A DNA stretch of 64,000 nucleotides from Propioniciclava sp. MC1595 (GCF_017569205.1 NZ_CP071870.1:372001-436000), one strand, 5' to 3'. Shown: positions 8,101 to 17,373, numbered from the stretch's first letter. A program made the numbers and translations. Notes: a model not told the origin generated them from the sequence alone.

Positions 8101-9564
8101 CTACTGCTGGCGCGCGGCCAGGGCCTGCTGGGTGTCGCGGGAGGCCTCGTGCAGCGAGCCGTACAGCGCGTACAGCTCCTCGTAGGGGCCGGGTCGGGGC
8201 TCGAGGGTGTCGGCGGCCGGGTTCCAGGCGTCGATGTCGAGGGTGTCGTCGAGCAGGCGGGCCGCAAGGAAGGCGTCCCCGAACGACGCGCCCACCGACT
8301 TCTCGCGCAGCACCTGCGGGCGCCCGATCACGTCGGTCATGATCTGCGGCCACAGGCTGCCCGTGGTGCCGCCGCCGACCGCGACGACGCGCTCGATCGG
8401 GACGCCCGCGTCGGCGTACGTCTCCACGTTGTGCCGGACGCCGAACGCCGTCGCCTCCAGCGCCGCCCGGTAGAGGTCGCCGCGGGTGTGGGCGAGGGTG
8501 AGCCCGACGATGGTGCCGCGGGCGTCGGGGTCCTGGATGGGCGTCCGCTCGCCGGCGAAGTACGGCAGCATGAGCAGGCCGTTGGCCCCGGGGGTGGACG
8601 CCGCGGCCTCGGCCGAGAGCGTGGCGTAGTCGGCGCCGGTGAGGTCGCGCAACCACGTGGTGATCGCGCCCGAGGTGGCCATGCCGCCGGCGAGGTTGTA
8701 CTGGCCGGCGACGAGGCCGGTGGTGCCCCACATGTGGGGGTGCCGCACGCGCTGGGTCGTGTTGCCGACCAGGAACATCGTGGTGCCGTACATGAGCATC
8801 AGGTCGCCCGGCTTCGTGGCGCCGACCGAGAGCCCCTCGGCCCACGCATCGATGGTGCCCACGGTCACCGGGATGCCCTCGGGCAGGCCCGTCTCGGACG
8901 CCGCCCGTGCGGTGATGCGGCCGGCCTCGTCGCCGGCCCAGGCCAGGCGCGGGAGGTCGATGCCGGGGGCGACCGCCTCGGCCCACGGGGTGTGCCACTC
9001 CTGGGTCGCGGCGTCGTAGAGCGGCGTGGACTGCGAGGCGGACTGCCGGTCGAGCACGTACTTGCCGGTGAGGTGCGCCACGAGCAGCGAGGCGGGCATG
9101 TGGAACCGGGTGGACCGCTCGTAGGCCTCGGGGGCGTGTCGCGCGAACCAGCGGAACTTGGGGCCGGCCGCCTGCGTGGTCAGGTAGGTGTCGGTGCGCT
9201 CGAAGATGGCCTCGGCGCCGAGTTCGTCGTCGAGCTCGTCGATCTCGGCCGTCGCGCGCATGTCGACGCCGTAGAGGGCGCTCTTCGTCGTCGGGGTGTT
9301 GTCGGCGTCGGTGAGCTGCACGCAGGGGCCCATGCCCGAGACACCGACCGCGGCGACGGTGGCGCCCGTGCTGCGGAGGAGCTCGCCGGTGATCGAGACG
9401 AACTCGTCCCACCAGACGGCGCCGTCCATCTCGAACTGGCCCGGGCGCGGGTTGTCGACCCGGTGCTGGCGGCTGGTCTGGGCGATCACCGTGCCCGCGT
9501 GGTCGACCAGCACGCCCTTCGTGCTCGACGTGCCGACATCAACCCCGAGGTAGACCCCGTCCAT
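8101..9564 (-). CDS. FGGY-family carbohydrate kinase (xylulokinase-like)
   Basis: 487 residues with the FGGY two-domain ATPase pattern. The phosphate-1 motif YLGVDVGTSSTKGVLVD is at the N-terminus. WWDEF and GVSGMGPCVQL follow. The C-terminal adenosine motif AVGGGTTGSLWPQIMTDV precedes the conserved SVGASFGDAFLAA. Such kinases phosphorylate xylulose, ribulose, gluconate or related sugars; xylulose is most likely on length and motifs but not certain. The ATG at 9564 has AGGAAGGA upstream and is preferred over the longer ORF. Stumps of a LacI regulator and a sialidase-like enzyme just upstream suggest a larger sugar locus that was lost. Confidence 0.85.
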   Translation of the reverse strand: MDGVYLGVDVGTSSTKGVLVDHAGTVIAQTSRQHRVDNPRPGQFEMDGAVWWDEFVSITGELLRSTGATVAAVGVSGMGPCVQLTDADNTPTTKSALYGVDMRATAEIDELDDELGAEAIFERTDTYLTTQAAGPKFRWFARHAPEAYERSTRFHMPASLLVAHLTGKYVLDRQSASQSTPLYDAATQEWHTPWAEAVAPGIDLPRLAWAGDEAGRITARAASETGLPEGIPVTVGTIDAWAEGLSVGATKPGDLMLMYGTTMFLVGNTTQRVRHPHMWGTTGLVAGQYNLAGGMATSGAITTWLRDLTGADYATLSAEAAASTPGANGLLMLPYFAGERTPIQDPDARGTIVGLTLAHTRGDLYRAALEATAFGVRHNVETYADAGVPIERVVAVGGGTTGSLWPQIMTDVIGRPQVLREKSVGASFGDAFLAARLLDDTLDIDAWNPAADTLEPRPGPYEELYALYGSLHEASRDTQQALAARQQ

Positions 9565-9601
9565 GGCCGATCCTTCCTGAGCCGTCCTCCGGCCCACCTT
9601 G

Positions 9602-9721
9602 TCACTCGCCGGCGAGCAGGTCGAGCGGGACACGGGTCAGCGCGATCCCGCGGCGCTGCCACGTGTAGGTCACCCACAACTCGTCGCCCACCACCCGGGT
9701 CGAGGGGTAGGAGAACTCACC
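9602..9721 (-). pseudogene. C-terminal stump of a sialidase-like (BNR) glycosidase
   Basis: The minus strand encodes about 39 residues ending in a stop at 9602. The segment EFSYPSTRVVGDELWVTYTW, followed by QRRGIALTRV, is the typical last blade of exo-sialidase-type propellers. Everything upstream is missing: beyond about 9721 the DNA becomes the coding sequence of a LacI regulator on the other strand. Identification rests on this short tail only. Confidence 0.5.
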
Positions 9722-10140
9722 TGGCGGGCTGGAGGCAGGCCTACCAGGAGGTGGGGCGTCCGGCACCCGAGGAACTCGTGCGGCACGTGCCCTACACGGT
9801 CAACGGTGGCGAGACCGGCGTGACCGACCTGCTCGCCCTGCCCGAGCCGCCCGACGCGATCTTCGCGGCCAACAACAAGCTGGCCGCCGGTGTGATCCGG
9901 GTGCTGTTCGAGCGCGGGCTCGAGTCGGGCCAGATCGGCGTCACCTCGCTCGGCGGGCTTCCGCTGGTGACGTGGCAGCCGCGCGGCATCCAGGTGTGGC
10001 ACCTGCCCGCCCGGGACCTCGGCACCGAGGCCGCCAAGGTGCTGCTCGAGCGCATCCAGGGCGAGACCACCCCACCGCGCACGATCGTGCTCGACACCCT
10101 CACCTCCGACGACCAGGACGGGTACGACCGGATCGACTGA
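9721..10140 (+). pseudogene. C-terminal part of a LacI-family regulator, N-terminus missing
   Basis: The frame ending at the TGA 10138-10140 encodes about 139 residues matching the effector-binding C-terminal half of LacI regulators: LAGWRQAYQEVG, then AIFAANNKLAAGVIRVLFERG, TSLGGLPL and AAKVLLERIQGE. The helix-turn-helix and hinge are absent, and upstream DNA is the tail of a sialidase gene on the opposite strand. The frame is open further upstream only by chance in GC-rich DNA. It is unlikely to bind DNA. It was probably the local regulator of the sugar genes next to it. Confidence 0.75.
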
Positions 10141-10174
10141 GCTGCTGCCTGGCCCTACCCCCGCCGGCTCCGGA

Positions 10175-11392
10175 TCAGGCCGCGCTGTCGGGGTTCTGCG
10201 CCCACAGGTCGGGGCCGAAGACCTCGTAACGGATCCGCTCGGGGGAGACGCCCTTGGCGATGAGCTGCTTGCGCATCGCGTTCATGAACTCCAGCGGGCC
10301 GCACATGAACACCGTCGAGTCGGCGGGGATGTCGGCGTCGGTGAGGTCCATGAAGCCCTCGCGGGCGGGGTGCAGCGTGGGCGCGCTGGTGGCGTCCGCC
10401 TCGTACCAGTTCTGCGCCCTGGCGTCGGTCATCGACAGCACCTGTCGGCGCAGCGACGCATACAACGCGTGGGTGCTGTGCGCCTTGTCGGCGTGGAACA
10501 TGCGCACGGTGCGCTCGGGCTGGCGGCGGGACAGGTCCTCGAGGATCGCCGCGACCGGCGTGATGCCGATGCCCGCCGACACCAGCACGATGGGGCCGTC
10601 GGAGTCGTCCAGCACGAGGTCGCCGCACGGCTGCGAGACGTCCAGGACCGTGCCGGGCTGGGCGTGGTCGCCGAGCCAGTTCGACACCTGGCCGTCGGGG
10701 GCGCCGTCGACGCCGCGCACCCGCTTGATCGTCACGCGCAGCGTGTCACCCCGCGGACCGGACGAGATGGTGTACTGCCGTGGCTGCCGTTGGCCACCCG
10801 GCAGGTCGACCGCGATCGCCACGTACTGGCCGGTCTCGTGCCGCGGCGCCTCGCCCTGCACGGGGGCGAGCACCAGCGAGAAGATGTCGTCGTTCTCCTC
10901 GAACCTCTCCACGACGCGGTACTTCCGCCACGGCTGGGCGGGGTCGGTGCCGCCGAGGGCGTACAGCTTGGCCTCCTCGGCGATGAGGGCGCAGCCGAAC
11001 AGCCAGTAGACCTCGTCCCAGGCGGCGGCCACCTCGGGGGTGACGGCGTCCCCGAGCACGGTGCCGACGGCCTTCATCAGGTGGTGGCCCACGATGGTGT
11101 ACTCCTGCGCCTTGATGCCCAGGCTGACGTGCTTGTGGGCGATGCGCTGCATGACGGGGGTGAAGTCGGGGGCGTTCGGGTCGATCAGGTTGACCGCGTA
11201 CGCGACCACGGACGCCGCGAGCGCCTTCGGCTGCTCGCCGATCGCCTGGTTGGCCTTGTTGAAGACGCGCATCAGCCCGGGGTGCGCGGCGAACATGTCG
11301 GGGTAGAAGGTCTTGGTGATGGTCTCGGCGTTCTCGGCCACGACCGCCGCGGTGGCCTTGACGATCGCCTCGGAGGCGGGGGACAGCTTCAT
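10175..11392 (-). CDS. hmp: Flavohaemoglobin, nitric oxide dioxygenase
   Basis: 405 residues with the three-domain Hmp architecture. The globin domain (1 to about 145) has TyrB10 (FY, residue 30), GlnE7 (GEQP, about 54) and proximal His88 in HKHVS. The FAD domain contains RQYTISSG. The NAD domain contains VSAGIGITPVAAIL and ends in the conserved MCGPLEFM region. It converts NO plus O2 to nitrate using NADPH and protects against nitrosative stress. The ATG at 11392 has AAAGGG upstream. The upstream region contains an ATGCAT palindrome but I cannot assign a regulator. The gene faces downstream of pckG. Confidence 0.95.
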   Translation of the reverse strand: MKLSPASEAIVKATAAVVAENAETITKTFYPDMFAAHPGLMRVFNKANQAIGEQPKALAASVVAYAVNLIDPNAPDFTPVMQRIAHKHVSLGIKAQEYTIVGHHLMKAVGTVLGDAVTPEVAAAWDEVYWLFGCALIAEEAKLYALGGTDPAQPWRKYRVVERFEENDDIFSLVLAPVQGEAPRHETGQYVAIAVDLPGGQRQPRQYTISSGPRGDTLRVTIKRVRGVDGAPDGQVSNWLGDHAQPGTVLDVSQPCGDLVLDDSDGPIVLVSAGIGITPVAAILEDLSRRQPERTVRMFHADKAHSTHALYASLRRQVLSMTDARAQNWYEADATSAPTLHPAREGFMDLTDADIPADSTVFMCGPLEFMNAMRKQLIAKGVSPERIRYEVFGPDLWAQNPDSAA

Positions 11393-11498
11393 GGGATGAC
11401 CCTTTCTGACGTCGACGTTGATGTCATCGCCCAACCTAGGGCCCCCCGGTTTTGGAGGATGCATTCGGTTTATCCCCGCCCCTGACAAGCCCGGACGC

Positions 11499-11532
11499 CG
11501 AAGGCCCGGCCCCACAGGGGGCCAGGCCTTCG
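11499..11532 (-). terminator. Intrinsic terminator of pckG
   Basis: 15-bp arms CGAAGGCCCGGCCCC / GGGGCCAGGCCTTCG close on a 4-nt loop. The single mismatch on the plus strand (C:A) becomes a G:U pair only in RNA read from the minus strand, which supports its use by pckG. Confidence 0.75.
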
Positions 11533-11554
11533 CTGATGGGAATCAGCTGGTGGA

Positions 11555-13399
11555 TCAACGAGCGGCGTGCTCGGGGTCGATCCGGTCGCGCAGGTCGTCG
11601 AGCTGGTCCTTGAGCGCCTGGGGGAGCTTCTTGCCGAACTGCTTGAAGTACTCCTCCGTCAGGTCGGCCTCCTTGGCCCACGCGTCGGCGTCCAGGGCGA
11701 AGATCTTGTCCAGGGTCTCCTGGTCGATGTCCAGGCCCTCGACGTTCAGGTCACCCTTCTCGGGCAGACGACCCGAGATGGCGTCGACAGCGTCGACCTC
11801 ACCGAGGACGCGCTTGATGGCCCACTCGATCGGGCGAGCGTTGTCGCCGAAGCCCGGCCACAGGAACTTGCCGTTCTGGTCCTTGCGGAACCAGTTGACC
11901 TGGAAGATCTTCGGGGCCTTGTCGCCGAGGACCTTGCCCATGTCCAGCCAGTGCTGCCAGTAGTCGGCCATGTTGTAGCCGCAGAAGGGCAGCATGGCGA
12001 ACGGGTCGCGGCGCAGCGAGCCGACCGAACCCTCAGCAGCAGCGGTCTGCTCGGAGGACACCGTCGCACCGATGAACACGCCGTGCTCCCAGTCGTAGGC
12101 CTCGGCCACGAGCGGGACGTTGGAGGCGCGGCGGCCACCGAACAGGATGATGTCGACCGGGACACCGGCCGGGTCCTCCCAGTTCGGGGCGATCGTGTCG
12201 GCCTGGTCGGCGCGCACGGTGAAGCGGCTGTTCGGGTGGGCGGCGGGAGCGTCGGACTCCGGCGTCCAGTCGTTGCCCTTCCAGTCGATCAGGTGCGCGG
12301 GCTTCTCGTCGGTGAGGCCCTCCCACCACACGTCGCCGTCGTCGGTCAGCGCGACGTTGGTGAAGATGACGTCGTGGTCGAGCGACTTCAGCGCGATCGG
12401 GTTGGTCTTCTCGGAGGTGCCGGGGGCGACGCCGAAGAAGCCGGCCTCGGGGTTGATGGCGTAGAGCTTGCCGTCCTTGCCCGGGCGCATCCACGCGATG
12501 TCGTCACCGACGGTCTCGACCTTGATGCCGGGGATCGTCGGCTGCAGCATGGCCAGGTTGGTCTTGCCACAGGCGCTCGGGAACGCGGCGGTGAGGTAGA
12601 GCTCCTTGTTGTCGGCCTCGCGGGTGAGCTTCAGGATGAGCATGTGCTCGGCCATCCAGCCGTCGCGGCGGGCCATCGTGGAGGCGATGCGCAGGGCGAA
12701 GCACTTCTTGCCCAGCAGCGCGTTGCCGCCGTAGCCGGAGCCGTAGGAGATGATCTCGTTGGTCTCCGGGAAGTGGGTGATGTACTTGTCGTCGTTGCAG
12801 GGCCACGCGACGTCGTCACGCTTGTTGCCCTCGGCGTCGACCAGCGGGTAGCCGACCGAGTGCAGGGCCTTGACCCACGGCGCACCCTTGGCGATGAGGT
12901 CCATGGCCTCGGCGCCCATGCGGGTCATGATCCGCATGTTCAGGACGACGTACTCGGAGTCGGAGATCTCGACGCCCAGCTGGGAGATGTCGCCACCGAG
13001 GGGGCCCATCGAGAAGGGGATCACGTACATCGTGCGGCCGCGCATGGCGCCGTCGAAGAGACCGTTGAGGGTCTCGCGCATCTCGTTCGGGTCGGCCCAG
13101 TTGTTCGTGGGGCCGGCGTCCTCCTCCTTCTCGGAGCAGATGTAGGTGCGCGACTCGACACGGGCGACGTCGGAGGGGGCCGAACGGGCGAGGAAGGAGT
13201 TGGGGCGCTTCTCCTCGTTGAGCTTGATGAACACACCGGAGTCGACGAGTTCCTGGTTGAGGCGGTCACGCTCGGCCTCGGAACCGTCCACCCAGTAGAT
13301 CGCGTCGGGCTTGGTCAGAGCGGCGACCTCTTCGACCCACGACACGAGGTCGGCAGGCGCGTTGGCAGGCGCGTTGTTCGGGATGGTTTCGACGGTCAT
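11555..13399 (-). CDS. pckG: Phosphoenolpyruvate carboxykinase (GTP)
   Basis: 614 residues, the normal length of the GTP-dependent enzyme. The kinase-1 loop with the hyper-reactive cysteine is [13 protein letters not shown]. Other conserved segments are [27 protein letters not shown] and [15 protein letters not shown]. It makes PEP from oxaloacetate and GTP for gluconeogenesis; in some actinobacteria it runs anaplerotically. An AAAGGAG ribosome-binding site lies before the ATG. The gene ends with a strong hairpin (11499-11532). No damage is visible. Confidence 0.98.
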   Translation of the reverse strand: MTVETIPNNAPANAPADLVSWVEEVAALTKPDAIYWVDGSEAERDRLNQELVDSGVFIKLNEEKRPNSFLARSAPSDVARVESRTYICSEKEEDAGPTNNWADPNEMRETLNGLFDGAMRGRTMYVIPFSMGPLGGDISQLGVEISDSEYVVLNMRIMTRMGAEAMDLIAKGAPWVKALHSVGYPLVDAEGNKRDDVAWPCNDDKYITHFPETNEIISYGSGYGGNALLGKKCFALRIASTMARRDGWMAEHMLILKLTREADNKELYLTAAFPSACGKTNLAMLQPTIPGIKVETVGDDIAWMRPGKDGKLYAINPEAGFFGVAPGTSEKTNPIALKSLDHDVIFTNVALTDDGDVWWEGLTDEKPAHLIDWKGNDWTPESDAPAAHPNSRFTVRADQADTIAPNWEDPAGVPVDIILFGGRRASNVPLVAEAYDWEHGVFIGATVSSEQTAAAEGSVGSLRRDPFAMLPFCGYNMADYWQHWLDMGKVLGDKAPKIFQVNWFRKDQNGKFLWPGFGDNARPIEWAIKRVLGEVDAVDAISGRLPEKGDLNVEGLDIDQETLDKIFALDADAWAKEADLTEEYFKQFGKKLPQALKDQLDDLRDRIDPEHAAR

Positions 13400-13557
13400 T
13401 GTGCTCCTTTGCGTTACTGCTCACCGACGGGTCGTCGACGAGCTCCTTGACCAGTTCCGCTGTGAACATCCTGCACCGCTGGCGTGGTTTTCAACCAACC
13501 GAGGTGCCCGTTGCCTATACTGCGGCACCCGCCGCGGCAGGGCCTGGGGAAAGCAAC

Positions 13558-13591
13558 GGCGCCCCGCACCAACAGTGTGGTGCGGGGCGCC
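13558..13591 (-). terminator. Intrinsic terminator after tRNA-Arg(ACG)
   Basis: A perfect 14-bp stem GGCGCCCCGCACCA / TGGTGCGGGGCGCC with a 6-nt loop lies directly downstream of the tRNA on the minus strand, followed in that direction by GTTGCTTTCC. Confidence 0.8.
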
Positions 13592-13596
13592 TCTGG

Positions 13597-13669
13597 CGCG
13601 CTTGGAGGGACTCGAACCCCCAACCTTCTGATCCGTAGTCAGATGCTCTATCCATTAAGCTACAAGCGC
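13597..13669 (-). tRNA. tRNA-Arg(ACG)
   Basis: A 73-nt tRNA. Acceptor GCGCTTG pairs with CAAGCGC. The anticodon stem TCTGA/TCAGA encloses loop CTACGGA, giving anticodon ACG (wobble A is expected to become inosine and read CGN). The T loop is TTCGAGT. CCA is not encoded. An integrase stump lies on its 5' side. Confidence 0.95.
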
Positions 13670-13842
13670 ATCGGTCGGTGACCGAGTAGATACATTACTA
13701 CCCTTCCAGCGCCACGTCCAAACGAGGTCCTGAGTTGCGTGGGGTGCCCGCTCTGCCGCGCGTGGCGGCCCGGACTGGACCACAACTCCAGAGTTGCAGC
13801 CCCGAGTGTTGTCTGGCCTGCGGGGGTGGCGCATGCTCAGCC

Positions 13843-14509
13843 ATGGACACCGCACCAGCCGCCACCATCGTGCTGTTCCCCGCCGACACCAAGGACCCGC
13901 TCGCTCGCGCAGTCGCCGCCCCGCCGCCCGAACGTCCCGCCGGAGTCACCCACGCTGGGCCTGTCCCACCTCCAGTTCGAGGCCACGCTCCACGCCGGCC
14001 GGACGTCGCCCAACCCCAACGACTTCGCCCTTGTCGCCATGCTCGGGTTGTTGGGCCTGCGGATCTTCGAGGCGTGCGGTGCCGACATCGCCGATCTCGG
14101 CGAGGAACACGGACACCGCGTCCTCAAGGTGCGCGGGAAGGGCGGCAAGGTCGTGCTCACCCCGCTCCCACCCGCAGTCCAACGCGCCATCGAAGCCGCC
14201 GTGGCCGGGCGAACGGAGGGGCCGGACCTTCGCACCCGCCGCGGCACGCGCATGGACAGGCACTGCGCCACCCGCAGGCTCAAACGACTCGCCGTCCAAG
14301 CGCACATCACGTTGCCCCGCATGCACCCTCACATGCTGCGACACACCTTCGTCACCACGATGCTGGACGCGGGCGTCGACCTCCGCGACGTCCAGATCGC
14401 AGCCCGTCATGCGGACCCCCGCACGACCATGCGCTACGACCGTGCCCGCAAGAACCTCGACCGTCACCCCAACTACATTCTCGCCGCGTACATGGCATCC
14501 GGCACCTGA
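13843..14509 (+). pseudogene. Tyrosine recombinase/integrase, N-terminus degraded
   Basis: From about 13965 the frame ending at 14509 encodes the catalytic domain of a tyrosine integrase: GLLGLRIFEACGADI (catalytic Arg), KGGKV (Lys), HPHMLRHTF (His-x-x-Arg), ARHADPRTT (His) and MRYDRA (Tyr). The N-terminal SAM-like core-binding domain is missing. A plausible start, MDTAPAATIVLFPADTK from an ATG at 13843, lies in a different frame, which suggests an indel near 13930-13965. It lies about 170 bp from the 5' side of tRNA-Arg, not at the 3' side typical of attachment sites. It is probably a relic of a mobile element. Confidence 0.65.
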
Positions 14510-14780
14510 CCAGCGCACCCATTTTCGCGGCGGCCCGGGGGCAGGGTTGGGCATCCGGGTTCACGTCACGGGCCGGGCGACGGTGCTGGCCCATCCGCAT
14601 CCAGCTGGCGTCCCAACGCCAGCGGAGTGAAGGACGGGCCGCGGGGTGGGCCAGTGCCAGCCAGGTCAGCGGCGGCTCGTCGATCCCCTCTGCCGAGGGT
14701 GGCCAGCGACCGGCCGTTCGGGGCCCAACCGGCGCGGTGCTTCGGGGGCGGCCGGTGGTCTCCTGTGTCACGGTGTAGAC

Positions 14781-15254
14781 ATGGACCAACTCATCGTCGG
14801 TGACGAAGTTTTCACGATCACCAAGGCGAGCCGCTCGGACGTGTCCGCGCTGGTGGAACTCCTCAGGGACGACTTCCTCGGAAAGGGCCGGGAACTACCC
14901 AACTTGGCGCCCTATGAGATTGCCTTCGATGACATCGACCATGATCCAAACCAGTTCTTGGCAGCGATTCGCAATCAAAGCGGAGAACTTGTTGGGACCC
15001 TGCAACTCACACTGATCCCGGGTCTGGCGAGGGGCGGCGCCAAGCGCCTGCAGATCGAAGCCGTTCGCCTGGCATCCTCGACCCGCGGTACTGGGTTGGG
15101 CACCGCCGTTTTCGCCTGGGCTCACGACTACGGGAAGAAGCATGGGGCGACGCTGGCTCAGCTGACCTGCGACAAGCAGCGCACGGATGCCCACCGCTTC
15201 TACGAACGTCTCGGCTATGCAGCTACCCACCAGGGGTACAAGTTGTCCCTGTAG
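14781..15254 (+). CDS. GNAT family N-acetyltransferase
   Basis: 157 residues with the GNAT fold order. The acetyl-CoA pyrophosphate loop appears as RLASSTRGTGLGTAVFAWA (R/Q-x-x-G-x-G/A type), followed by the motif B pattern AHRFYERLGYAATHQGYKL. Small GNATs with this C-terminal signature usually acetylate amines of small molecules or antibiotics; the substrate is unknown. Its base composition is less GC-rich than the neighbours, so it may be a transferred gene together with the integrase relic upstream. The 270 bp before it hold no recognisable gene. Confidence 0.8.
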   Translation: MDQLIVGDEVFTITKASRSDVSALVELLRDDFLGKGRELPNLAPYEIAFDDIDHDPNQFLAAIRNQSGELVGTLQLTLIPGLARGGAKRLQIEAVRLASSTRGTGLGTAVFAWAHDYGKKHGATLAQLTCDKQRTDAHRFYERLGYAATHQGYKLSL

Positions 15255-15284
15255 ATGTCCGGATCTGCCGCTCGGAGGAACGTC

Positions 15285-15695
15285 TCAGCCGTCCCGGCGA
15301 GCTCGCCAAGCCAGTGCTGCCAGCAGGGCGGTTGTGGGAGTCCACGTCGCTCGCTCGGGCCAGGAAGGCGAGATGCCGTTCAGGACGGCACCCACACCCA
15401 TCAGTGCGGTGATTCCGGTCAGGACATGGCGGCGCACCCTCAGCGGGGTGCGATGACTCACGATCGCGACAGAGAGTTCGCTGTAGAGGAGCGCGGCTCC
15501 TGCGCTCACGACCCTGAGGCGGCTGGGAAGCACGCCGATGTGAGCGCCGCCGTAGCTGGCTCGGCCCCAAGGGGTCCCGATCGCAAGGGCTGCTTGGAAG
15601 GCGGCCAGCCCTGCCAGCCCCACGGCCACTGCTCCACGCTCCACGGAGCGTCGCTGGTGCTCAGCACCCTGTCGCGTCTGCCTCGGCCCAGTCAC
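15285..15695 (-). CDS. Small integral membrane protein
   Basis: 136 residues with about four hydrophobic segments (AVAVGLAGLAAFQAALAIG, a middle pair around VVSAGAALLYSELSVAIV and VLTGITALMGVGAVLNGI, and a C-terminal one). The GAHIGVLPSRLRVVSAGAAL segment resembles a conserved family of four-helix hypothetical membrane proteins in actinobacteria. The function is unknown. The start is a GTG at 15695 without a strong ribosome-binding site, so the N-terminus is uncertain. Confidence 0.55.
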   Translation of the reverse strand: MTGPRQTRQGAEHQRRSVERGAVAVGLAGLAAFQAALAIGTPWGRASYGGAHIGVLPSRLRVVSAGAALLYSELSVAIVSHRTPLRVRRHVLTGITALMGVGAVLNGISPSWPERATWTPTTALLAALAWRARRDG

Positions 15696-15810
15696 ACGGC
15701 CATCATGCCTCGGCCGGTCATGCCGCTTTCAGTGCGTTGTTCAGTGCGGCTCTCCGTGTCTCGGTGACGTGCCACGGCTGCGTCCGGTCTCGCGTCGAGG
15801 ATGATGGGGC

Positions 15811-16228
15811 ATGGACAACCCCACCCGAGGCGTCTATCCGTTCGACCCAGCCCTGCACGCGCGCGCCCTGGCCATCCTCGCCGAACCGTTGCGAGCAGCC
15901 GGTATGGGGGAGCCGCCGATGCTCGACACGAACAACCCGGGTTCCATGTCCCTCATGTGGCACGCCGAGGGCGGCGGAGAGCGTCCCCGCCCGGACTCAC
16001 CCGTGTGGACCCACGGCGGCTGCTACGACGTGGTCGTCCGCTGGGCCGAGTCCGGCAGGCTGGACGTCCACACCGAGGGCGGCCAGATGGTCGACGAGCC
16101 CTGGCCGTCGACGCTCGAGGCGTTCGACGCCGCGCTTGCACGTCGCCGCCCGAATCGGTGCGGTGATCGAGGCCGACATCAAGCGTTTCGAGGACGAGGA
16201 CGACGGCTACCTGCCCGGCACCAGGTGA
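15811..16228 (+). pseudogene. Hypothetical protein, frameshifted near 16135
   Basis: The ATG at 15811 opens a reading frame (MDNPTRGVYPFDPALHARAL onward) that looks coding up to about EAFDAAL. There the natural continuation HVAARIGAVIEADIKRFEDE, ending in a stop at 16228, lies in another frame. One inserted or deleted base near 16133-16140 explains this. The intact product would have about 138 residues. I do not recognise the family. The single-base nature makes a sequencing error as likely as real decay. Confidence 0.6.
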
Positions 16229-16355
16229 ACGTGGACGCGGCGGGCCCCGAACTAGGGAACAGGGTCGCGGGGTGTCCCGGGGAGCTGGCTCTGGACGCCG
16301 TCGATCGGCGGGTGCGCCATGAAGCACCCGCGAGTCCGCACCCAAGGAGCCCCCC

Positions 16356-16922
16356 ATGAGCCGTCCCGTCGTCGCCGCCCTGTTCTCCTCGCTCGACGGG
16401 GTCGTCTCCGACCCCTACCTCTTCCAGTACGACTCCTTCGACGAGGGCCTGGGCCAGTTCATGACCGAGGCCATCGGACGCGTCGCCGCCGGCATCCTCG
16501 GCCGCACCACCTACGAGCAGTGGGCGGGCTACTGGCCGAACCAGGCCCCCGAGGAGGACGCCTCCTTCGCCGACTTCATCAAACGGCTGCCCAAGTACGT
16601 GGCCTCGCGCACCCTCACCCAGGACGACCTCACCTGGCAGAACTCCACCCTCATCGAGGCCGACCTGCTCGACTTCGTCCGCCAACTCAAGCAGACCGAC
16701 GGCGGGGCGGTGGGCGTCCAAGGATCGATCTCGGTCGTGCGCCAACTGGCCGCCGCCGGACTGCTCGACGAACTCACCCTCTGCCTGCACCCGGCGGTGG
16801 CGGGGGAGGGCGTCCGGTTGTTCGCCGACGCCGCACCCCTGCGTCTCGAGCTGCTCGACTCGCGCATCACCGAGAAGGGCAACGCGATCCTCACGTACGG
16901 GCCCGGGCTCACGATCGGGTAG
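16356..16922 (+). CDS. Dihydrofolate reductase-like (RibD C-terminal) protein
   Basis: 188 residues with the fold shared by DHFR and the RibD reductase domain. It shows SLDGVVSDP near the N-terminus, GRTTYEQWAGYWP, GAVGVQGSISVVRQLAAAGL (nucleotide-binding Gly-rich turn) and DELTLCLHPAVAGEGVRLF. These proteins are NADPH-dependent reductases of uncertain substrate, common in actinobacteria as extra copies and not the housekeeping folA. AAGGAG lies before the ATG. The gene is convergent with the tautomerase gene with a 1-bp gap. Confidence 0.88.
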   Translation: MSRPVVAALFSSLDGVVSDPYLFQYDSFDEGLGQFMTEAIGRVAAGILGRTTYEQWAGYWPNQAPEEDASFADFIKRLPKYVASRTLTQDDLTWQNSTLIEADLLDFVRQLKQTDGGAVGVQGSISVVRQLAAAGLLDELTLCLHPAVAGEGVRLFADAAPLRLELLDSRITEKGNAILTYGPGLTIG

Positions 16923-16923
16923 G

Positions 16924-17361
16924 TCAGCCGAGCGCGTTCAGGTGGTGGCGGGTGTCGTCGTCGAGGGACGCCAACCACGCGGCCTCGTCCCCTGCCGCGG
17001 GCAGGACGTACCCGTACTCGACCATGTTCGCGGGCGGCAGGTCGACGAGGTAGACCCACACCGCCCGGCGGGGGACGCCCAGCGCCTCACGCACCGCACC
17101 GCCCAGCGCGTCGAGCAGGGCCGCCTTCTGCTCGGGCGTGCGTCCGGCGCGGATCTGCCCGTGCACGAACACCAGCTCGTCGGCGATCGGGGCGCCGCCG
17201 ACGAAGTGGCGGTCGGCATCCACCTCCTCGAAGACGACCTGGGCAAAGAAGCCCTGCGCGCCGGTGGCCGCAGTGTGGGCGGTGGTGATCGCGCGGGCGA
17301 GGGTGGCGCGGGCGTCGCCGTTGAGGCGTCCGGTGGTGGTGCGCACGGTGTAGGTCGGCAT
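16924..17361 (-). CDS. Tautomerase family protein
   Basis: 145 residues starting MPTYTV, so cleavage of Met exposes the catalytic Pro1 of the 4-oxalocrotonate tautomerase superfamily. Two beta-alpha-beta halves are visible, with the second half containing ALLDALGGAVREALGVPRRAVWVYL. This longer fused form resembles MSAD/CgX-type members rather than the 60-residue 4-OT. The substrate is unknown. TACCCT exactly 6 nt before the ATG supports this start, rejecting the longer upstream ORF. Confidence 0.85.
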   Translation of the reverse strand: MPTYTVRTTTGRLNGDARATLARAITTAHTAATGAQGFFAQVVFEEVDADRHFVGGAPIADELVFVHGQIRAGRTPEQKAALLDALGGAVREALGVPRRAVWVYLVDLPPANMVEYGYVLPAAGDEAAWLASLDDDTRHHLNALG

Positions 17362-17367
17362 GGGGCG

Positions 17368-17373
17368 AGGGTA
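17368..17373 (-). promoter_or_regulatory. -10 box of the tautomerase gene
   Basis: TACCCT on the minus strand, 6 nt before the ATG at 17361. Predicted leaderless start. Confidence 0.45.

Noticed and set aside
4467-8267. A 1266-codon open frame on the minus strand
   Set aside because: It is Arg/Pro/Ala-rich with no domain and lies opposite the DUF4185, ribokinase and RraA genes, which have clear motifs. It is a GC-rich shadow frame.
7634-9412. A 592-codon minus-strand frame over the FGGY kinase and RraA genes
   Set aside because: Shadow of real genes; composition is dominated by Arg, His and Pro.
11455-11470. NsrR-type operator before hmp
   Set aside because: An ATGCAT palindrome is present but I cannot match it to a known NsrR consensus with confidence.
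13739-13960. Coding sequence for the integrase N-terminus in the catalytic frame
   Set aside because: The translation is Pro/Ser/Trp-rich without the helical core-binding domain; it does not look coding.
14510-14780. A minus-strand gene (145 codons, 14352-14789)
   Set aside because: It overlaps the integrase coding region, has no motif and is Arg/Pro/Trp-rich; nothing recognisable lies in this gap.
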